DNA from: Gammaproteobacteria bacterium
Lineage (GTDB): Bacteria > Pseudomonadota > Gammaproteobacteria > Thiohalobacterales > Thiohalobacteraceae
Direction of reading: 5' to 3'
Length of the DNA: 12,275 nt
Assembly (NCBI GenBank): GCA_016214925.1
Contig: JACRMO010000227.1
Location: 1 to 12,275 of the forward strand
The translations under genes and the position numbers were made by a program. The first letter of the stretch is position 1, and each line of letters starts with the position of its first letter. The notes beneath the pieces are model-generated. The model made no database searches. It was given only the letters and a program-made list of their open reading frames with translations, and was not told the DNA's origin. Shown piece after piece: positions 7,635 through 12,275 of this stretch.

Positions 7635-8223
7635 TTAGACCTTCTTAATCTTCCCGTCCTTGTCAATGTACTCTCCCTCCAGGTCGCCAATGGTTGGCAT
7701 CGCGACACCTTCCACTAGCGCTTTACCGGCAGCCATGATATCTGCCCAGTTCTGCTTTACGAGTTCTACATTCGATCGATCTTGTTTAAACGAGTTGTGG
7801 TTGTGGGCGCACATGTAGGCGTAGCGAAATGCTTCACGTGACCTTGGGTCAAGATACAAGCAGTTGTTTTCCCACCACTCCTGACATTCCATAACAACGC
7901 TACCGATCTTGTCTTCATTATGGGTATGGCTTACAAGTTTCCGCCAAAGTCCTCAGTTGATTCCTTCTATCCTGAATGGCAGTCCAAGATTGAACAGAGG
8001 CCGCGATCAACGCACCGACAATCGCGCCTCCCAACGTAGAAACAGCATCTGGACTTACGTCAGGGAGGCGGCGAGCAAACAAATAGACGGCCACAGCAAG
8101 CAGGGCTAGACCTGCCAAGAGAATTGCTCGTCGTGCCATCAGTTTCCAACTCATGTTATATGTAGGGAGCTTAAATGCTCCATTTGCAAATTGAGTTTGG
8201 CTCTTGCTCTGCTTCCGGGTCAT
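7635..8223 (-). pseudogene. Small two-segment membrane protein, frame broken near 7950
   Basis: The N-terminal part starts at ATG 8223 (GGTGG upstream) and has two hydrophobic stretches, AILLAGLALLAVAVYLFA and TLGGAIVGALIAASVQSW. It then reads AIQDRRNQLR, and its frame ends at 7918. Another minus-strand frame, open from 7952, reads LWRKLVSHTHNEDKIG, then VVMECQEWWENNCLYLDPRS, and ends at 7635. I infer one original gene in which a short segment between RNQLR and LWRKL is lost with a frameshift. The alternative is two overlapping genes, the second from ATG 7892 (85 residues). I do not know its function. Base use differs from its neighbours: 7741-7800 has 26 G/C of 60, against 42 of 60 at 7081-7140 in pyk. 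That suggests transfer from elsewhere. It is convergent with pyk, about 10 bases away. Confidence 0.6.
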
Positions 8224-8312
8224 AGCTTCCACCGGCTCACTCCGGAATTCAAGCGAGGCGTGCGAAATAGGCGGTATTGAGGTTCGGCAGGTGGGCCAAT
8301 GTCAATGGCGCG

Positions 8313-8819
8313 CTAGTTGCCGCGCAGCGCCTTCGACCATGCCGATAGTTTCTGCTCGAACGACAATTGGGCCATGGCCGGGCTGGTGGAGGGGAGTCTG
8401 GAGTACTCGATCTGTTGTGCGGTATCGGACAGGCCGGGCAGGACGCGTTTGCGATATTCCTGTTCCGCTTTCGTGCCATTGAAGAACACCCGTCGGATGT
8501 GCGGGTGCTTGCGGTAAAAAGATGTGAAGTCATTAGCGATGATCGATCGGTTGTCGATGGCCGAATCGAGACTGCCGTGTCGTTTGCAGCCCTGTATCAC
8601 GTCCCAGAGTGCGATCCGATGTTGCGACAGGATGCGCGCGCGTTCTACATACGGCATGTCGTGTGCGAATCCGAACAGGCTTGCCATGATCCGCCAGAAG
8701 GCATTGTGCGTGTTCGCGTAGTATTGGTTTTCCCGCAACGATTGCTCGCCGGGCATCGAGCCCAGGATCAGGGTGGTCGCATGCGCATCGGCAATCGGCG
8801 GGAATCCGGTTTTGTGCAT
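8313..8819 (-). CDS. Hypoxanthine-DNA glycosylase-like protein, uracil-DNA glycosylase superfamily
   Basis: DNA-repair glycosylase of the HDG group (family 6 of the uracil-DNA glycosylase superfamily), which removes hypoxanthine formed by adenine deamination. The 168-residue length fits. The N-terminal motif LILGSMPGEQSLRENQYY runs straight into ANTHNAFWRIM (residues 17-45). Asn39 there lies where the catalytic Asn of characterised members is placed; this placement is my alignment by eye. LWDVIQGCKRHGSLDSAI follows, then VFFNGTKAE, and the second motif LPSTSPA is at 142-148. Start ATG 8819 leads directly to the family N-terminus, but no good ribosome site is seen. Activity on uracil or other deaminated bases is possible. 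Confidence 0.88.
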   Translation of the reverse strand: MHKTGFPPIADAHATTLILGSMPGEQSLRENQYYANTHNAFWRIMASLFGFAHDMPYVERARILSQHRIALWDVIQGCKRHGSLDSAIDNRSIIANDFTSFYRKHPHIRRVFFNGTKAEQEYRKRVLPGLSDTAQQIEYSRLPSTSPAMAQLSFEQKLSAWSKALRGN

Positions 8820-8902
8820 GACTGTGGGTATGTCTGAAACTCAACTGGATGGCGGAATGTATATTAAGGTGTGAGTGATGGAAGTGAGTATGTTCATCGT
8901 TG

Positions 8903-9157
8903 CTAGGGTGCTGTCGCAATTTCCAGCCGCGCTATCCACACCAACGCATACTCGCGATCTTCGCCGCACATCTCCGGGTCGGGCTTGAGTCCAGCGCAGC
9001 ATTTCGGCCGCTTCGGCTGATCGAAAATCGCGCAGCGCAAATCCTCAGTAAGTTGCACGCAACGCACGCCGGCGGGTTTGCCGTTGGGCATGCCGGGTAT
9101 GGGCGTGGAAATGGAGAGCGCGATGCAGCAGGCACCGCAGTGAGGACGACAATTCAT
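8903..9157 (-). CDS. YkgJ-family cysteine-cluster protein
   Basis: A soluble 84-residue protein with the N-terminal pattern MNCRPHCGACC and nine cysteines (3, 7, 10, 11, 33, 42, 53, 54, 64). This is the arrangement of the YkgJ/UPF0153 family, annotated as zinc- or iron-binding; the biochemical role is not established. The internal segment PIPGMPNGKPAGVRCVQL and the C-terminal PEMCG are family-typical. An upstream in-frame TTG at 9190 would add 11 residues, but ATG 9157 puts the cysteine motif at the usual extreme N-terminus. Neither start has a clear Shine-Dalgarno sequence. Confidence 0.85.
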   Translation of the reverse strand: MNCRPHCGACCIALSISTPIPGMPNGKPAGVRCVQLTEDLRCAIFDQPKRPKCCAGLKPDPEMCGEDREYALVWIARLEIATAP

Positions 9158-9233
9158 GGGGAAAAGTATACCGCAGGGCGCAATGAACAACGCGAATTGC
9201 GCCTAAGGGTTTTGGATCAAACTCTGCCGCGCT

Positions 9234-9461
9234 TCAGTTCGTCCGTTGCTTACACGGGCAGATCTGATCCCGCACCATCTTCATCAGTTCTGCGAGGGTC
9301 ATCTCTTCGGGCAACTGTTGAATGTCGGAGAACATGATGTGCTCGACTTCGGTGTCGTGCGCGGTCTCCTCGTGGAACACCAGCGGGAGACCGACGAACA
9401 GGCCGCGTTGGCCGTTGGTCAGGTTCACCATCAACAACTGCAGAGGAACATGCTTGGCCAT
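9234..9461 (-). CDS. Hypothetical protein, 75 residues
   Basis: I do not recognise the family. The reading frame starts at ATG 9461 behind a full AGGAGGT ribosome site, which is the best evidence that it is real. The N-terminal half is hydrophobic and beta-like (VPLQLLMVNLTNGQRGLFVG, then LPLVFHEE). The C-terminal half is an acidic amphipathic helix (LPEEMTLAELMKMVRDQ) ending in a CPC pair near the end (ICPCKQRTN). There is no signal peptide or clear membrane helix. A small regulatory or metal-binding protein is possible, but nothing proves it. It lies alone between the SPOR gene and the YkgJ gene, all on the minus strand. Confidence 0.7.
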   Translation of the reverse strand: MAKHVPLQLLMVNLTNGQRGLFVGLPLVFHEETAHDTEVEHIMFSDIQQLPEEMTLAELMKMVRDQICPCKQRTN

Positions 9462-9466
9462 GACCT

Positions 9467-9473
9467 ACCTCCT
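9467..9473 (-). promoter_or_regulatory. Strong Shine-Dalgarno sequence AGGAGGT
   Basis: On the minus strand AGGAGGT is followed by a 5-base spacer and ATG 9461. It is the best ribosome site in the window and fixes the start of the 75-residue protein. Confidence 0.8.
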
Positions 9474-9619
9474 GCCGCTGAGCGGCGGTTGTCGGGCCTG
9501 CTGTATGCAATGCAGTTCGCATGCCAGCTTATAAAGGATGGCGGCGTTGACTGGGACTTCTGAAGCGGGTGGCGGGGTCTGCCGTGGATTTCGTGGTCGA
9601 TTCCGCATAAGACCGATTT

Positions 9620-9673
9620 GGTTGGGGACCAACCTGGGCGGTGATAGGAGTGAAATCTGTCCCCTGGTTGGGG
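9620..9673. other. Two small hairpins downstream of the SPOR gene
   Basis: GGTTGG-GGA-CCAACC (9620-9634) is a perfect 6-base stem, and CCCC-TGGTT-GGGG (9661-9673) is a 4-base stem ending 2 bases before the SPOR stop codon. The GGTTGG and CCCCAACC pieces could also pair across the gap. Neither has a T-run, so they may weakly mark the end of the argS-SPOR transcript or be coincidental. Confidence 0.3.
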
Positions 9674-9675
9674 TG

Positions 9676-10302
9676 TCAACCGCCGACGCGCAACAGGATG
9701 GCGTCGAGCTGGTTTTCCTTGAGGCGCGCGCGTGCGGTGTTGAGCGCGTTGAGATCGCTGAACGGGCCGACGCGCACGCGATGCCAGGTTTCCGTGTTGT
9801 TGATCGTGACGGTCTGGATGTCGGATTGGAGTCCGAGCAGGGCGAGTTTGGCCTTCAGCTGGTCGGCCTGTTGCCGGGTGCGGAACGAACCGGCCTGCAA
9901 CAAATAGGTGCCGGGCGCCTCGACCTGGGGCACGCCTTCGCGCGGCTGGCCGGTGATCTCTTGCTCCGGCACCGGCACTTCCATCTCGGGGAGGATGGTG
10001 TAGAAATCGAAGCGCGGTTTGGGCGGCGGTGGCAGTGCCTTCGCGGTCTCGGTTTTACGCACTGCGCGCGCGTCCTGATTCACGGTCGGATTCGCGGCCG
10101 GCACGTTCAAGGACTGGCTGGCTGGTGCCGGTGCTGTCGGTGCGGCCACCGTCGGTTGCTTAGCGGGACGCTGTTGCAGATAAAACAGAAAGGCGATGAA
10201 CAGGCCGATGGTCAGTCCGGCGAGCAGCCACAGCCAGCCGGGTGGGCTCTGGCGTTTGCGGCGGCGGCGCGGTGCTGTTCTAGGTTTGTAATCGCGTGGC
10301 AT
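9676..10302 (-). CDS. SPOR-domain membrane protein, FtsN-like
   Basis: A 208-residue single-pass inner-membrane protein. It has a basic cytoplasmic N-terminus (PRRRRKRQS), one membrane helix at residues 23-42 (WLWLLAGLTIGLFIAFLFYL), and a Pro/Ala-rich periplasmic linker. The conserved patch FDFYTILPEMEVPVPE is at 98-113. A C-terminal SPOR domain is at about 132-206 (TYLLQAGSFRTRQQADQL, then WHRVRVGPF). SPOR domains bind peptidoglycan stripped of stem peptides at division sites, and FtsN activates septal wall synthesis. The place directly after argS is the usual one for this gene in many gammaproteobacteria. The gap to argS is 68 bases. Naming it ftsN is uncertain because paralogues share this form. 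Confidence 0.88.
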   Translation of the reverse strand: MPRDYKPRTAPRRRRKRQSPPGWLWLLAGLTIGLFIAFLFYLQQRPAKQPTVAAPTAPAPASQSLNVPAANPTVNQDARAVRKTETAKALPPPPKPRFDFYTILPEMEVPVPEQEITGQPREGVPQVEAPGTYLLQAGSFRTRQQADQLKAKLALLGLQSDIQTVTINNTETWHRVRVGPFSDLNALNTARARLKENQLDAILLRVGG

Positions 10303-10370
10303 GGTGTTACTGCGTCGTGGACGGCGCCGGCGATTCCTGTCGCGGCGCGGTCCGGATTCATCGGGGCCTA

Positions 10371-12030
10371 CTACATACTGTCCGGCGCGGAGACGCCCAG
10401 CAGGCCCAAGCCGTTGGCCAGGACCTGACGCGTGGCCTGGATCAGGTTCAGACGTGCATTACGCAGCGCGCTGTCGTCGACCAAGAACTGATGGGCGTTG
10501 TAATAGGTATGAAAATCGTTGGCCAGTTCGCGCAGGTAATGCGCGATCTGATGCGGTTCGTGATTGGCCGCCGCGGTCTCGATCACTTCCGGATAGCGCG
10601 ACAGACTGACCATCAGATCGATTTCATGCGACTCGGTGAGGCGTTGCAAGTGTGCCTCGCCTTCGCGCGCGTTCCAGGCAAGGCCCTTGTCGGGCATCTG
10701 CCGCAGCACGCTCATCACGCGCGCATGGGCATACTGGATGTAATACACCGGATTGTCGGCCGACTGCGATTTGGCCAGATCCAGATCGAAGTCCAGATGC
10801 TGCTCGCATTTGCGCATCACATAGAAGAAGCGGCAGGCGTCTTTACCGACTTCATGGCGCAGCTCGCGCAGGGTGACGAATTCGCCGGAGCGTGTGGACA
10901 TCTGCGCCTTCTCGCCGCCGCGATACAGAATCGCGAACTGCACCAGCAGCACATCCAACTTGGCCGGGTCGTCGCCGATGGCGGCGAGCGCGGCCTTGAC
11001 GCGCGGCACATAGCCGTGATGATCGGCGCCCCACACGTCGATGACGCGCGAATAGCCGCGTTCCATCTTGTTCATGTGATAGGCGATGTCGGAGGCGAAA
11101 TAGGTGGTCTGGCCGTTGTCGCGCACCACCACGCGGTCCTTCTCATCGCCGTAGTCGGTGGAGCGGAACCACAGCGCGCCGTCTTTCTCGTAGACATGGC
11201 CGCTGGACTTCAAACGTTCAATCGTGCGCGCGACCGTGCCGTTGTCGGTGAGCGAGCGTTCGGAAAACCACTCGGCGTATTCCACGCCGAACTCGGACAG
11301 GTCATGGCGGATGTCGTCGAGGATGGTGTTCAGACCCAGATCGAAGACTTCACGGTAGCGTTCCGCGCCAAGCAGTTCGCGCGTGCGGGCGATCAGTGCA
11401 TCGATGTGCTGTTCTTTGTCGCCGCCACCCTCGGGACCCTTGCCTGCGTCGGCGGGGATATCCTTGAACACGTCGGCCGCGGAATGACGCAGCGCGTCAC
11501 CGTGCGTGCGGTGCAAGGTCGCGGCGATGTCCCAGACATAATCGCCCTTGTAGCCGTTGCTCGGAAACTCGAAGGTCTCGCCGCACAGATCCAGATAGCG
11601 CAGGTAGACGCTGGTGCCGAGGATGTCCATCTGCCGGCCGGCGTCGTTCACATAGTATTCGCGATGCACGCGGTAGCCGACCGCTTCCAACAGATCGGCG
11701 ACGGCCGCGCCATAGGCGGCGCCGCGGCCATGACCGACGTGCAGCGGACCGGTCGGATTGGCAGAGACGAATTCGACTTGGATGGAACGCCCGGCGCCGA
11801 GGTCGCTGCGGCCGAAGCGGCAGCGCGGCGACGATCTTCTCGGCGATGTCGCGCGGTTTGGCGCGTGCGGCCTTGGCCAGTGTCATCGCCACATTGCTGG
11901 CGAAGTCGCCGTGGGCACGGTCGCGGGTGCGCTCGATCTGGATGCTGATGTCCAGGTCCGCGGGCAGGCCGCCGCCCGCTTGCAGGCCATGCACGGCGTC
12001 GGTCAGGAGCTGTTCGAGATGTTGCTTCAT
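10371..12030 (-). pseudogene. argS: Arginyl-tRNA synthetase gene with internal deletion and frameshift
   Basis: Class I synthetase charging tRNA-Arg. From ATG 12030 the frame reads MKQHLEQLLTDAVHGLQ and continues through RDRAHGDFASNVAMTLAKAA to KIVAAL (codon 70, ending 11821), then turns to nonsense. The rest is in another frame: FGRSDLGAGRSIQVEF, SANPTGPLHVGHGRGAAYG (HIGH-type motif HVGH at 11741-11730), EYYVNDAGRQMDILG, then KAQMSTRSGEFVTL. The anticodon-binding part follows (QYAHARVMSVLRQ) and the end LANGLGLLGVSAPDSM. The span of 1660 bases is not a multiple of three. The usual 35-40 residues between these two blocks, including GPGFIN, are missing, so a compensating frameshift alone would not restore the protein. 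Translated as read, the 5' part yields 177 residues. An assembly error is a serious alternative. Confidence 0.88.
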
Positions 12031-12157
12031 TGTGGATGAATGCCGGGATTTGCCGCGATCGGGAGGGGTCGCGTGAAGGCGGCTATTATCCCGGCTCCCT
12101 GGATTTGTGCAACGTGTCTGAATCCGCCCTGCTCGAACAAGTTCTGCGCGGGATGAC

Positions 12158-12189
12158 TGCAAGGGGGAGACTCCGCTCTCCCCCTTGCA
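12158..12189. other. Perfect 13-base hairpin upstream of argS
   Basis: TGCAAGGGGGAGA (12158-12170) pairs perfectly with TCTCCCCCTTGCA (12177-12189) over a 6-base loop, CTCCGC. There is no T-run after it on either strand. It lies about 130 bases upstream of the argS start, so it could be the end of a neighbouring transcript, a leader structure, or an unrelated palindrome. Confidence 0.6.
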
Positions 12190-12212
12190 ACCCCCATCGG
12201 TTCGGTGGGTTG
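12188..12212. other. Second hairpin abutting the first
   Basis: CAACCCCCA (12188-12196) pairs with TGGGTTG (12206-12212), leaving a two-base bulge. It shares two bases with the preceding hairpin, so the two folds compete at their edge. Function unknown. Confidence 0.3.
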
Positions 12213-12228
12213 TTCTGATCGCCAGCCT

Positions 12229-12274
12229 AAAAAAAACAGCAACGTAGCCCGGATGGAGCGCAGCGCAATCCGGG
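12229..12274 (-). terminator. Possible terminator formed by REP stem plus T8
   Basis: Read on the minus strand, the REP stem CCCGGAT...ATCCGGG (12274-12248) is followed 11 bases later by eight T (12236-12229). The spacing is longer than in a standard intrinsic terminator. If functional it would end a transcript entering from the right of the window, ahead of argS. Confidence 0.25.
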
Positions 12275-12275
12275 G
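12244..12275 (+). repeat. REP-type unit, GTAGCCCGGATG family, cut by right edge
   Basis: The unit reads GTAGCCCGGATG, GAGCGCAGCG, CAATCCGGGG. It matches the copy at 2759-2789 except at single positions and includes the ten-base insert missing from the 4806 copy. CCCGGAT at 12248-12254 pairs with ATCCGGG at 12268-12274. Confidence 0.85.

Noticed and set aside
10296..11948. 550-codon plus-strand frame over argS
   Set aside because: It is a shadow of the argS coding strand. It stays open across the argS frame break only by chance and has no recognisable domain.
11497..12162. Programmed frameshift in argS
   Set aside because: No slippery run is visible at the junction, and a shift would still leave out the GPGFIN segment, so the lost residues point to deletion or assembly error.

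Overview
The window is chromosomal DNA with compact, GC-rich coding (one 60-base stretch of the pyruvate kinase gene has 42 G/C). It carries housekeeping genes typical of a gammaproteobacterium: SpeE and SpeA, PpnP, a pyruvate kinase, and ArgS followed by an FtsN-like SPOR protein. The gaps hold REP-type palindromes of two families (GTAGGAGCGGGC... and GTAGCCCGGATG...), as is common in Pseudomonas- and Xanthomonas-like gammaproteobacteria. I cannot name the genus. No tRNA, rRNA, CRISPR, IS or phage gene is visible, and no gene-free stretch exceeds about 300 bases.

Layout, left to right. (1) On the minus strand, a CHASE-PAS-HisKA sensor kinase is cut by the left edge and has no ordinary start codon before its first membrane segment. 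A perfect REP palindrome lies just upstream of it. (2) The polyamine genes speE (minus) and speA (plus) diverge from a 237-base gap that holds a second REP. (3) A REP pair in inverted orientation follows speA. (4) A plus-strand group follows: a 3-hydroxyisobutyrate-dehydrogenase-family reductase, ppnP and a pyruvate kinase. ppnP and pyk are only 5 bases apart. (5) A minus-strand accessory segment holds a visibly AT-richer broken membrane-protein gene, a hypoxanthine-DNA-glycosylase-like gene, a YkgJ-type cysteine-cluster protein and a 75-residue protein of unknown role with a strong ribosome site. (6) argS and a SPOR-domain gene lie on the minus strand. The right end has two hairpins and a partial REP.

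How the genes relate: speA makes agmatine from arginine, and speE adds an aminopropyl group to putrescine. The enzymes linking these steps (agmatine to putrescine, and decarboxylated SAM) are not in the window. The reductase and pyruvate kinase next to each other recall glyoxylate/glycerate gene sets, but that is inference. The SPOR protein probably acts in cell-wall metabolism at the septum.

The main anomaly is that argS, normally essential, is frame-broken. About 35-40 residues of its N-terminal domain, including the conserved GPGFIN segment, are absent at the frame break. The small membrane-protein gene near 7.95 kb shows a similar apparent deletion with frameshift. Either the assembly lost short segments or these genes are truly damaged. 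I found no convincing new multi-gene system here.
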